From NCBI GenBank assembly GCA_002309855.1, contig DBYD01000034.1, positions 1 through 57,305 on the forward strand: DNA of 57,305 nt, read 5' to 3'. This DNA is from Bacteroidales bacterium UBA1195. GTDB lineage: Bacteria > Bacteroidota > Bacteroidia > Bacteroidales > WCHB1-69. This document shows, in pieces, positions 30,649 to 38,567 of the stretch (position 1 is the stretch's first letter; each line of letters starts with the position of its first letter). The notes below the pieces were generated by a model. It worked only from the letters and a program-made list of their open reading frames with translations. It was not told the DNA's origin and did not search any database. Both the position numbers and the translations under genes were made by a program.

Positions 30649-31734
30649 TTATTTCCCAGTCACTTCCCAATGGCCGGTCTTGTCAGAGCCGACGCGGCGG
30701 ATAAAGCCTTGGTTCCGCAACGATTTTATTATACGGGCTACGGTCGGGCGAGAAAGGCTGCAACAGGCTGCAAGTTTCTCGTAGGAATATGAGGGGAATG
30801 AACTGATGGCTGACAATACCTTCTGCTCCGTAATTGACAGATTGGAAGCGGCTGATTTTACAGTATCATTTACAGTATCATTTACAGTATCATTTTCAAG
30901 CATGTTTGTTGGTGCCATCTCCTGAGACCGCTTGTAATCCGCTATTTCACTGCTTATATTCCTTATATGTTCCTCCAGCATAAATGTTCGGAAAGGTTCG
31001 GGCGAATCCTGTTCTCTGGAGTCAACCAATGCCTGGATATATGCCGCCTTATTTTCCTTGATGATTTTTACTGGCACCAGTCCGAATTCATATTGCAGAT
31101 GGTTCATCACGAGACGGGACATCCGGCCGTTGCCATCCGCCCATGGATGTATGGTGACCAGCTGGTAGTGCGCGTCGAAACTTAAAAGATACTTGGCGAT
31201 AATGTCTTCTGTCCCCATCAGTTGGTGCCGGTCGCGGTTAATTTGTTCACAAAATTCGGCCAGTTTTCCAGGCACTTTCTGATAATTCATATAGGAACGC
31301 CCGCCAATCCCTGCCGATACGCCCAACAGCCGAAGATCCCCTTTTGAAGCGTCAAATGAGCCTTGTGCTGTATTGTATATGCTGCCTGTGTTTTTCATCA
31401 CCAAGGAAGAGAGATCCTTCAGCATTCCAATGGAAAAGTCCGTATGCAGGTGTGCAAGCCGCATGGATTTTTCGTATGCCGCCTTCAGGTCAAGATTCAT
31501 CATCTGTTCCTGAATGGTGCGGCCTTTGGCTGAAATGCCTTCGTCGAACAGCAACCGGTTCTCTATTTCCGTGACAGTGCTTCCTTCAATGGCTGTGGAA
31601 TGGGTAATCAGGGAGTATAGACAGAACTTTTGGTAATCAATCTGTCCGGCAATGCCCAATGAGTCATATTCATTGAGTGCTTTCAGCAACATTTCCTTAT
31701 GTTTCATGCCATAACCTCCCATCTGGTTTCCCAT
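30649..31734 (-). CDS. Fic-domain protein with C-terminal winged helix
   Basis: Fic enzymes usually transfer AMP from ATP to protein hydroxyls. In this 361-aa protein the N-terminal autoinhibitory motif STAIEG (Ser46...Glu50-Gly51) is present, so it is the self-inhibited class with an N-terminal alpha-inhibitor. The core HPWADGNGRMSR spans residues 196-207 with His196 as catalytic base. The C-terminus is a winged-helix DNA-binding domain (YEKLAACCSLSRPTVARIIK). Between them is an NDTV x3 tract from a perfect 12-bp tandem repeat. I chose the ATG at 31734, three bases after an 80-bp dispersed repeat; GTG 31752 inside the repeat and ATG 31707 are alternatives. It stands among accessory genes and may be horizontally acquired. 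Confidence 0.88.
   Translation of the reverse strand: MGNQMGGYGMKHKEMLLKALNEYDSLGIAGQIDYQKFCLYSLITHSTAIEGSTVTEIENRLLFDEGISAKGRTIQEQMMNLDLKAAYEKSMRLAHLHTDFSIGMLKDLSSLVMKNTGSIYNTAQGSFDASKGDLRLLGVSAGIGGRSYMNYQKVPGKLAEFCEQINRDRHQLMGTEDIIAKYLLSFDAHYQLVTIHPWADGNGRMSRLVMNHLQYEFGLVPVKIIKENKAAYIQALVDSREQDSPEPFRTFMLEEHIRNISSEIADYKRSQEMAPTNMLENDTVNDTVNDTVKSAASNLSITEQKVLSAISSFPSYSYEKLAACCSLSRPTVARIIKSLRNQGFIRRVGSDKTGHWEVTGK
30857..30892. repeat. 12-bp tandem repeat x3 inside fic
   Basis: Three perfect copies of TTTACAGTATCA (plus strand) encode Asn-Asp-Thr-Val x3 between the Fic core and the winged helix. In-frame slippage would change linker length only. Confidence 0.92.
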
Positions 31735-31737
31735 ATC

Positions 31738-31817
31738 TTGTGTCTCTTTCACCGTATCTGAGTTAGTTTCTATACAGCAATAACGGACAGTTCGGCTGTT
31801 TATTGTGTCGGGGAGGT
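31738..31817 (-). repeat. 80-bp dispersed element, copy 1 (upstream of fic)
   Basis: 80 bp matching copy 2 (33955-34034) at 78 positions. In the minus orientation it begins ACCTCCCCGACACAATA, has TGTCCGTTATT in the middle and ends near CAGATACGG. It ends three bases before the fic ATG. A more diverged copy 3 is at 34718-34782. Its role (5' leader, promoter or mobile end) is unknown. Confidence 0.88.
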
Positions 31818-31883
31818 CTTTTCAAATTTGCCGGTGCAATAAACAAAGCGTTTCTGCGTTCAATCTGTCAAAAAGGTTTGGAT

Positions 31884-33113
31884 ATGAGAAAACAATTTTT
31901 TTTGATTTCCTTCATAGCCGCCATTGCACTCCTTTGTGCATCCGGCTGTTACGGACAGCCTACGGCGGAAAGTGTGTTGGTGGATGCATACAGGAAATGC
32001 CGGACTATCCAAGGCGGGCATTATGAAATGGAGCGGCGGATGAGATCCATGTCGGGCAATGACACTGCAATTTCCCGCTACATCTGTGATTTCAGGAAAA
32101 TGCCGGATGACACCATCTTTGGAAAGGTCTTTGATTTGTATGGAAAAGGCTTTAATGGAGATATTATTGCCCATTACCTGTATACGGGAAATGAGTTTGT
32201 GATTTTTAGGGATGACAGCATTGGAACCAGGATGCAGTGTGACATGTGGGCGGATGAGATTTTCAGGTGGCGGGGCAGCTGCGTGTTTTACAAACTGCTG
32301 ACAAACAGTGGCGGTTTTCCGTTGTCCAAAGATTTGGAGCTGATGGAGGGATATTCCTATGCGCTTTCGGAAACCAGATTGGACGGGAAGTCCTGTTATC
32401 AGGTCACTGTCACCTGTCCTGAGGAGGCGTTGGAGGCGTATGGCCTGAATATTATCCGCCATGAATTGGAGCTGTGGTTTGACAAAACAGATTATCTGCC
32501 GTTGAAGTATGCCGAATTCTTTGAAATCGTGCAGCGGCAGGATACCATGTATCAGTATGAGGAATGCAGGCTGCTCGCTTTCAATCCGGATGTTGATGAG
32601 TCCAAGCTTTCGCTGGAGAATGTTTATAAAACGTTTGTGCTGAAGGATTATAACCCCACTCCTCAAAATAACCCCGAAACGCTCCCCACAGGGTCGTCTG
32701 CACCGGAATGGTCGCTGCCCGCGCTATCTGGCGATACGGTCAGCCTTGCCGATTTGAAAGGGAAGGTGGTGCTGATAGATTTTTTTTATAAAAAATGCGC
32801 ACCATGTTGTGCTGCCATGCTGTTTTTGCAGCGTATGCATGAGAAATACAGTGACAAAGGTTTTGTACTTGTGGGCATTGACCCGTATGATGACCCTGAA
32901 AAGGATGGAATGGCGGATTTCCTCTCCAAGCGTGGCATAACCTACACCGTCCTCTTTTCCGGTCGTGAATTGTGTGAAATATATCGTATTTGGTGTTTCC
33001 CGACGCTGTTTTTCCTTGACCGCGACGGCAGAATTGTGATGGTTGAGACGGGTTATGGCAAGAACAGGGAGGAGGTTCTTGAAAAAAAACTGGTTGAAAT
33101 GTTGCAGAAATAG
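31884..33113 (+). CDS. TlpA-like thioredoxin-domain lipoprotein or secreted protein
   Basis: A 409-aa exported protein. It begins MRKQFFLISFIAAIALLCASGC, with a possible lipobox (ASGC) or a signal peptidase I site. An N-terminal region of about 260 residues (FDLYGKGFNGDIIAHYLY, HELELWFDKTDYLPLKY) resembles the variable front domains of Bacteroidota TlpA proteins. The C-terminal 130 residues are a thioredoxin fold with the redox motif Cys-Ala-Pro-Cys in FFYKKCAPCCAAML and cis-Pro in CFPTLFF. The Trp before the CxxC is replaced by Lys, and a third Cys follows. Disulfide exchange in the periplasm is likely. I chose the ATG at 31884; the longer frame begins in the repeat. Confidence 0.82.
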   Translation: MRKQFFLISFIAAIALLCASGCYGQPTAESVLVDAYRKCRTIQGGHYEMERRMRSMSGNDTAISRYICDFRKMPDDTIFGKVFDLYGKGFNGDIIAHYLYTGNEFVIFRDDSIGTRMQCDMWADEIFRWRGSCVFYKLLTNSGGFPLSKDLELMEGYSYALSETRLDGKSCYQVTVTCPEEALEAYGLNIIRHELELWFDKTDYLPLKYAEFFEIVQRQDTMYQYEECRLLAFNPDVDESKLSLENVYKTFVLKDYNPTPQNNPETLPTGSSAPEWSLPALSGDTVSLADLKGKVVLIDFFYKKCAPCCAAMLFLQRMHEKYSDKGFVLVGIDPYDDPEKDGMADFLSKRGITYTVLFSGRELCEIYRIWCFPTLFFLDRDGRIVMVETGYGKNREEVLEKKLVEMLQK

Positions 33114-33125
33114 ATTTTAGGGTCG

Positions 33126-33191
33126 CCTTCCTGCTTACATCTCCACCACGGTTGCGCCGTAGCCGCCGCGCTCCATCGCCTCGTCGCGGAA
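33126..33191 (-). pseudogene. 66-bp duplicate of the mutS2 3' end
   Basis: An exact copy of 34820-34885, in the same orientation. On the minus strand it encodes the last 18 MutS2 residues (FRDEAMERGGYGATVVEM) and the stop codon plus nine further bases. No other part of mutS2 is present. It may be the left border of an inserted segment. Confidence 0.92.
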
Positions 33192-33194
33192 CCC

Positions 33195-33944
33195 CTATAA
33201 CTCTTTTTGGTCAAGTTTGTCAATCGCATCCTGTAGGGTAAAACTATACCCTATATGTATTCCCACGGAATGGCCGTTCAGGGCTGTAGGCTGGTCGGGA
33301 ATGTCCACACCGATGCCGCCAAACGCCCAGTTGAGGGAGCGGGTGAATAGGTTATGGTTGTGGTTGTACTCATAGTAGCTGCTAATGACAAATTTTTTGT
33401 TTACATAACAGTTAAAGCCTGCCCGAAGGTCTCCTGTTACATACCATGCGCTGCTGATGTCCTTCATTCTTGTGAGTTTGAAGGCATCCCAACTTGCAAA
33501 TACTTCAAGGTTTTTCCCTATAGGGTAATGAAAACGCGGTGATGATAATACATCCAATAGGCTAAGTGCAATGAAAACACGCCCGGCTATTTTTGAAGTG
33601 TATCCTGTAGCAAACAGTGGAATTGCAAAAACTCCCATTGGTGTGATTGAAAAATAATTTTTTCCGAAAGATATTTCAAAGACATTCAATCCAAAGTAAA
33701 AAAAGTCGTATTGCAGGGAAATTCTGTTTGCCCAATAGGTTGAAGTCGGGTGGCTAAAATATTGTATGCCCATTGATGTGTTCCATCGAACCATATCAAG
33801 TTTAATTGTGTCCTCTATCTGTGCCTCTGTCTGCGCCTCAGTCTCAGTCTCAGTCTCAGTCTCAGCCTCTGTCTGTGCCTGCGCCGTGGTACAAAACAGT
33901 GCTGCAAAGGCGATGATGATTAGGTGTTTGATTCTGTTTTTCAT
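33195..33944 (-). CDS. Outer-membrane beta-barrel protein with Thr-Glu repeat
   Basis: A 249-aa protein with a signal peptide (ends TTAQAQ) and then a low-complexity TEAETETETETEAQTEAQ stretch from a CTCAGT hexamer array. The rest is strand-rich (NRISLQYDFFYFGLNVFEISFG, SVGIHIGYSFTL) and reads as an outer-membrane barrel. The function is unknown. The gene lies between two copies of the mutS2 3' end and begins 10 bases after repeat copy 2. Its codon use is visibly more A+T-rich than the flanking genes, which suggests acquisition. Confidence 0.75.
   Translation of the reverse strand: MKNRIKHLIIIAFAALFCTTAQAQTEAETETETETEAQTEAQIEDTIKLDMVRWNTSMGIQYFSHPTSTYWANRISLQYDFFYFGLNVFEISFGKNYFSITPMGVFAIPLFATGYTSKIAGRVFIALSLLDVLSSPRFHYPIGKNLEVFASWDAFKLTRMKDISSAWYVTGDLRAGFNCYVNKKFVISSYYEYNHNHNLFTRSLNWAFGGIGVDIPDQPTALNGHSVGIHIGYSFTLQDAIDKLDQKEL
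33837..33866. repeat. Hexamer (CTCAGT) array encoding Thr-Glu repeats
   Basis: Four perfect CTCAGT units (33837-33860) and one variant (CTCAGC, 33861-33866), at the start of the mature barrel protein. Unit changes would keep the reading frame. Confidence 0.9.
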
Positions 33945-33954
33945 GATGTATTGT

Positions 33955-34034
33955 TTGTGTCTCTTTCACCGTATCTGAGTTAGTTTCTGTACAGCAATAA
34001 CGGACAGTTCGGATGTTTATTGTGTCGGGGAGGT
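33955..34034 (-). repeat. 80-bp dispersed element, copy 2 (upstream of the barrel gene)
   Basis: Matches copy 1 at 78 of 80 positions in the same orientation. Its distal end overlaps the last codons and stop of the DUF1016 pseudogene (TSPTQ-stop), and it ends 10 bases before the barrel ATG. Confidence 0.9.
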
Positions 34035-34680
34035 TTCATTTTTTTTCTCGGCAATACGTTCCTTCGCAATGGCAACGGCACGTTGCAGCTTTTCTGCAAG
34101 AAGTTTCTTGTCTGGCAGTTGGGTGTAATATTGCGCAACCTTTATGGGACTATTCTCCTCTAACATCAGATATTCTATGTGTTCGGTGTTGCCTTCACTG
34201 CATAGAATCAGCCCGATAGGGGATTCGCGAATCAATCTTGGCATCCAGCGTGCGCGTGTCCCAATGTTCAATGCGACACATTTCCATATAGAACTGACGT
34301 GCAAGCGGATCGTCAATAAACATAATTGTGCGAATATGTGTCCATGAGAATTGGATACGCACTGCGTACCCAATTTCATCCTCTGTAAAAGTATTGGCGG
34401 CGTGTATACAATGTTTCAAGCTTTGGTATCCCCATCCGTTACCATATTTTTTTGTAAGTTTTTGGGCCAGATTCTTTACAATCTGCTTGCCGTATTCAGC
34501 ACGTTGGTTATACAGCACATCCTCTTTTATCCGTTTGCCGACATACCATTTGACAAGACACACTTCGGAATTGGCGTGCACAGCCACGCGCCTGCGGGCG
34601 TTATCAATAATTCCGCACACATCCGCAAAAAGGACAGACTCATCCTTATTGGTTCTTTTAATGTTAGGGTTAATGTTCAT
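34017..34680 (-). pseudogene. DUF1016 (YhcG-type PDDEXK nuclease), internally deleted and frameshifted
   Basis: Two overlapping frames give the two ends of one DUF1016 family protein. The N-terminal part from ATG 34680 has MNINPNIKRT ... VKWYVGKRIKEDVL ... YGYQSLKHCIHAANTF-type DUF1016_N sequence (about 150 aa). The C-terminal part (ESPIGLILCSEGNTEHIEYL ... IKVAQYYTQLPDKKLLAEKL) follows in another frame. Family members carry about 150 residues with the PD-(D/E)XK nuclease core between these parts; here they are joined near 34220-34232, so the catalytic core is gone. DUF1016 proteins are usually accessory and often linked to restriction-modification loci. The gene is probably inactive. Confidence 0.8.
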
Positions 34681-34717
34681 AAATAGCAAGTGTTTAATGT
34701 TTTAATTCATTTTTTTT

Positions 34718-34782
34718 TACCGTATCTGTTTTACGATATAAAAAATAACGGACATTTTGCGCCTATATTGTGTCGGGGAGGT
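34718..34782 (-). repeat. Diverged copy 3 of the dispersed element (upstream of the DUF1016 pseudogene)
   Basis: It shares three blocks with copies 1 and 2: ACCTCCCCGACACAATA, TGTCCGTTATT and CAGATACGGT. The sequence between blocks differs, which suggests the blocks are what matters or that this copy is older. Confidence 0.75.
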
Positions 34783-34819
34783 TTTTTCGCCCAAGGCATT
34801 CTGCCTCAAGATGCCGCTA

Positions 34820-34885
34820 CCTTCCTGCTTACATCTCCACCACGGTTGCGCCGTAGCCGCCGCGCTCCATCGCCTCGTCGCGGAA
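34820..34885. repeat. 66-bp direct repeat, copy in intact mutS2
   Basis: Identical to 33126-33191; the pair is separated by 1,694 bp start to start. This copy contains the functional mutS2 stop codon and nine bases beyond it. Confidence 0.92.
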
Positions 34886-37237
34886 ATGCTTTACATCGCT
34901 GTTCTTTGCAAGGAATTCGCGCACAACTTTGCGCAGGATTCCGTCCCCCTTGCCATGGATGATGCGCACCTCATGAATCTGGAGCAGCAGGGCATCGTCA
35001 ATGTAATGCTCCAGTTCGTCAATGGCCTCCTGTGCGCGCATGCCACGGATGTCAAGCTCCAGATTGAATTCTGTGGCCTTGCGGTTCATCTCGGTGTATA
35101 TGGCCATGCTCTCCGCGGAGCTGCGCCTGCTGCCGGCCTGCGGCGGCTTCTGCTTGGTTTTGGTCACCTTGCCGACAGTGGTGCGGAACTGCACCGAGTT
35201 GAAACTTACAACAATATCCTCGCCTTTGCGTTCAACCACCTGCCCGATGGTCATCGTGTCGTTGATGATAACGTAATCCCCGACGGCGATGGTGCCGCCC
35301 TGCGGCTCCGGAATGTCTATATGGCCTGTCTTATGCACTACAGGCGGCAGCGGCGTCTTCCGCACCTGATCATGGAACTTGTGCACCTCCTCACGCAGGC
35401 TCTTCACCGTCTCCTTGTCGGCCTTCTTCTCCTTGATTTCCCGGACTGTCCTTTCAATGATTTTGTTGGCGTTCTCAAGAAGATCCTCCGCCTCCTGCTT
35501 GGCCTTGCGGATTATTTCGTGCCGCTGCTGCTGCAGGCTGCCGTTCTTCTCCTTCTGCACCGCAATAAGTTCCGCCAACTGCGCGTCGGTGGCGGCGCAC
35601 ATCTTCCGTTCGTTCTCAAGGGCGATCTTCTCCAGCTCCAGTTTCTGAAGCAGAGCCTCGTAGTCAATCTGCGCCGTACCGATTTTTCCTTTTGCGCTTT
35701 CAAGGATTTCATGTGAAAAGCCGATGCGTTCGGCAATGTCGAAGGTGAAGGAGCTTCCTGCCTTGCCGGTCTGCAGACGGAAGAGCGGCTGCATCCGGTC
35801 CTGGTCAAAAAGCATTGCACCGTTGCAGATGCCTTCGGTGGTCTCGGCCATGGTCTTGAGGTTGCCGAAGTGTGTTGTAACCACCCCGATGGCCCCCATT
35901 TTCGCAAGATGTTCCAAAGTGGCCTCGGCGATGGCGCTGCCGTATTGCGGGTCGGTGCCGCCGCCAAGCTCGTCCATGAGGAATAGTGTCTGCGGGTCGC
36001 TCTCGCGGACAATCCGGTCCATGTTTTTCAGATGCGAGCTGTAGGTGCTCAGGTCGTTTTCGATTGACTGCTCGTCCCCGATGTCCATCAGCACCCTTTC
36101 AAAGCGTCCGAATTCAGATGTCTCCGAAACAGGTACGGGCAGGCCGCACTGGAACATGTACTGCAGCAGCCCGACTGTTTTCAGGCACACCGATTTTCCG
36201 CCCGCGTTGGGGCCGGATATTATAAGTATGCGCAATTCTCCGTTAAGCGAAATGTCCATCGGCACCACCTCCTTCTGCTGCTTGCGCAGGGTCAGATGGA
36301 GCAGGGGATGCCGGGCTTTTTGCCAATGTATGTACGGCTTGTCGTACATCAGCGGCTTGACGCCATTTATCTCCAATGCGAATTTTGCTTTGGCGCGGAC
36401 GAAATCCAGATACCCGATAAAGGAGTATGCCTCCAGAATGTCAGGGATATGAGGCCGCAGCTCATCGGTGAGTTGCAGCAGTATGCGCTGGATTTCACGC
36501 CGTTCGGCCAACTGCAGGTCGCGGAGCCTGTTGTTCGCGTCGAACACCTCCTGCGGCTCGATAAATACGGTCTGGCCGGTGGACGATTCGTCATGGATGA
36601 AACCTGAGATGCGCCGTTTGAAGGCTGCCGCCACAGGCAGGCAAAGTCTCCCTTCACGGACAGTCATCTCCGCATCCGGTTCTACCAAATGATCCTGCTT
36701 GGCCTGCACCAGCATCTTTTTCAGGTTTTTTTCAATGTCCCGTTCCGTGTTGCGGATCTGCTGCCGGATTTGCTGCAGTTCCGTCGAGGCCTGGTCGCGG
36801 ATCTGCCCCTTCTCGTCCACGGCGGCGGCAAAGGTGCGCACCAGTTCGTTGGGGATATTTATGCCGGAACAGCATGCGGTAAGTCTTGGAAAGCGGTTCT
36901 TCTCCTTTTCCTGCTCAACCCTGAAAAAGACAAGCACACCCTGGACGGTCTCCAGAGTCGATTTGAGTTCACAAAGCGATTCCAACTGGATGCGGCTTCC
37001 GGCAATCTTCAGGTATTCCAGTTCCTGCCGCAGGTCTGCATGTGCGCGTAGCGGAAAGTCCGGCTCAAACAGCAGCAGCTGGCGGAATTCCTCCGCCTCC
37101 TCCTGCCAGCGGACAATCTCCTCCCAGTCGGTGGAGAAATTTAGCGATTCCAAATGGGTTCCGCTGATTGGTGACAGGCAGTGTGCCGCTAACAGGCCGC
37201 GTATGCGGTCAAAGGCGATTTTCTGTTCAAAATCCAT
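34829..37237 (-). CDS. mutS2: MutS2 ATPase/nuclease (Smr domain)
   Basis: An 802-aa MutS-family protein without the mismatch-recognition domain. The core lever/clamp region precedes Walker A SGPNAGGKS (residues 341-349) and Walker B FLMDELGGGTDP (around 419-430). A coiled-coil stretch (about 510-610) and a C-terminal Smr domain (from about 725; LDIRGMRAQEAIDEL ... IIHGKGDGILR) follow. MutS2 is reported to suppress recombination and to rescue collided ribosomes, depending on species. The gene begins one base before the nadK stop codon region, in a minus-strand group with nadK, a thioesterase and nrdJ. Its 3' end is the source of the 66-bp duplication. Confidence 0.94.
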   Translation of the reverse strand: MDFEQKIAFDRIRGLLAAHCLSPISGTHLESLNFSTDWEEIVRWQEEAEEFRQLLLFEPDFPLRAHADLRQELEYLKIAGSRIQLESLCELKSTLETVQGVLVFFRVEQEKEKNRFPRLTACCSGINIPNELVRTFAAAVDEKGQIRDQASTELQQIRQQIRNTERDIEKNLKKMLVQAKQDHLVEPDAEMTVREGRLCLPVAAAFKRRISGFIHDESSTGQTVFIEPQEVFDANNRLRDLQLAERREIQRILLQLTDELRPHIPDILEAYSFIGYLDFVRAKAKFALEINGVKPLMYDKPYIHWQKARHPLLHLTLRKQQKEVVPMDISLNGELRILIISGPNAGGKSVCLKTVGLLQYMFQCGLPVPVSETSEFGRFERVLMDIGDEQSIENDLSTYSSHLKNMDRIVRESDPQTLFLMDELGGGTDPQYGSAIAEATLEHLAKMGAIGVVTTHFGNLKTMAETTEGICNGAMLFDQDRMQPLFRLQTGKAGSSFTFDIAERIGFSHEILESAKGKIGTAQIDYEALLQKLELEKIALENERKMCAATDAQLAELIAVQKEKNGSLQQQRHEIIRKAKQEAEDLLENANKIIERTVREIKEKKADKETVKSLREEVHKFHDQVRKTPLPPVVHKTGHIDIPEPQGGTIAVGDYVIINDTMTIGQVVERKGEDIVVSFNSVQFRTTVGKVTKTKQKPPQAGSRRSSAESMAIYTEMNRKATEFNLELDIRGMRAQEAIDELEHYIDDALLLQIHEVRIIHGKGDGILRKVVREFLAKNSDVKHFRDEAMERGGYGATVVEM

Positions 37238-37238
37238 C

Positions 37239-38111
37239 TCAGTTTCGTCTGTCCAAGCCCCACATCAGTTTATCCCGCAGTGTTTTATAGAAGGACTGCC
37301 CATTCAGCCGCAGCAGCGGGACCGTAAACTGCTCCTTGCGGACCAGCAGTGTTGTAGGCTGTTGCACCGTGTAGCTGTTGGAGTCGGCATTGATGACGAA
37401 ACTGCCGGAACGGCTCTCCACTTCGATGCGGATGCGGCTTTCGCCCGACAGTACAATTGGGCGTACCGTCAGGGTGTGGGAGGCGATTGGAGTCAGCACG
37501 AATGCATTGGCGTCCGGTGTCAGGATGGGGCCGCCGCAGCCGAGCGAATAGGCGGTGGAGCCGGTTGGGGTGGCTATGATAAGCCCGTCGCACCAGTAGG
37601 TGTTCAGAGGTTCCTCGTCAACATATACATGCAGTGTGATCATGCCGTTGCTGCCGCTGCGCTGTATGCAGACGTCGTTCAGCGCCCATGGCAGGCCGCT
37701 GCAGCAGGGATGGTCGACATGCAGCAGCATACGTCTTTCGATTGAATAGTTTTTTTGCAGTACCGCCTCCAATGCGGCGGAGAAATCCCGTATGCTTGTG
37801 TTTGAAAGAAAGCCGAGCCTTCCGGTGTTGATGCCGAAAATGGGCCGGTGGCTGTCCTGCACTAACGGCAGTGCGTCCAAAAAGGTGCCGTCCCCACCGA
37901 CGGTGAAAATGTAATCGACATTTTCCGGAATGGGATCGCTGTCACCTATCACAATGCTCTTTTCAGGAAAACGGATCCGCTCCCGTCCGCTCTCGTAAAG
38001 ACTGCGGTATACCCACAATGAGATTTCGGGACGGTCCAGGGTGTCCATCATTGACTGCAGCCCCTCTGTCGGACCGAGCGCAAGTTTGCCGAAAAGCAGG
38101 ATTCCGGTCAT
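37239..38111 (-). CDS. nadK: NAD kinase
   Basis: A 290-aa cytoplasmic enzyme phosphorylating NAD to NADP. It shows the GGDGT motif (residues 72-76), the FGINTGRLGFL segment, ALNDVCIQR and the TPTGSTAYSLGCGGP glycine-rich C-terminal region. Length is typical. It is nearly contiguous with mutS2 downstream and lies three bases after the thioesterase upstream, so the genes are probably one operon. Confidence 0.93.
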   Translation of the reverse strand: MTGILLFGKLALGPTEGLQSMMDTLDRPEISLWVYRSLYESGRERIRFPEKSIVIGDSDPIPENVDYIFTVGGDGTFLDALPLVQDSHRPIFGINTGRLGFLSNTSIRDFSAALEAVLQKNYSIERRMLLHVDHPCCSGLPWALNDVCIQRSGSNGMITLHVYVDEEPLNTYWCDGLIIATPTGSTAYSLGCGGPILTPDANAFVLTPIASHTLTVRPIVLSGESRIRIEVESRSGSFVINADSNSYTVQQPTTLLVRKEQFTVPLLRLNGQSFYKTLRDKLMWGLDRRN

Positions 38112-38114
38112 GGG

Positions 38115-38567
38115 TTATTTCTGCAAGGTTTCCTGCTGTTCATACTCCATCACTTTCCGTTTGAATTCCTCGGCGATGGGCTGTGAACAGTCGTGTTCGC
38201 GGTCAAAGCCTGAAAGCACCGTGTAGCAGGTGCTCTTGACCTCTCCGTTGTCGGTGTTGATGATGCGCTGGATCATTCGGACGCTCTTGTTGCCGATTTC
38301 GGTTATTTTGGTCTGCACGGAAATGTTCTCCTTGTCGCGGATGGAGCGCATAAAGTCGCAGGCGGTGTGCACCACCACCATGTCGATCTCCGTCCAGGAG
38401 ATGGGTGCCTTGTTTATGGTTTCAAGATAGTGTATGCGTCCGAGGTCGTAGTAGAAGAACTGCACGCCGTTGTTCACATGCCCGATCGGATCCAGATCGC
38501 TCAGACGTATCTGGATGGGGTAGGAGTAGCGGAAATTGATGTCTGCGGTATCCATGGCTAACTGCAT
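38115..38567 (-). CDS. Hotdog-fold acyl-CoA thioesterase (4HBT type)
   Basis: A protein of about 150 aa of the 4-hydroxybenzoyl-CoA/YbgC-like thioesterase family, with the motif RLSDLDPIGHVNNGVQFFYYDLGR carrying the catalytic Asp (SDLDPIGHVNN). Two starts are possible: ATG 38567 (MQLAMDTADI), overlapping nrdJ by 10 bases, or ATG 38555 just after the nrdJ stop; a longer frame to 38633 seems unlikely. The substrate is unknown. Confidence 0.85.
   Translation of the reverse strand: MQLAMDTADINFRYSYPIQIRLSDLDPIGHVNNGVQFFYYDLGRIHYLETINKAPISWTEIDMVVVHTACDFMRSIRDKENISVQTKITEIGNKSVRMIQRIINTDNGEVKSTCYTVLSGFDREHDCSQPIAEEFKRKVMEYEQQETLQK

Noticed and set aside
31738..34782. Integron cassette array (attC sites) in the accessory zone
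   Set aside because: The repeats lack recognisable attC core sites (RYYYAAC/GTTRRRY in the right places) and no integrase is present.
33192..34819. Insertion sequence between the 66-bp repeats
   Set aside because: No transposase and no terminal inverted repeats; a 66-bp target duplication is far too long for ordinary transposition.
34757..35716. 319-codon plus-strand frame over the mutS2 3' half
   Set aside because: Antisense to clear MutS2 Smr and coiled-coil sequence.
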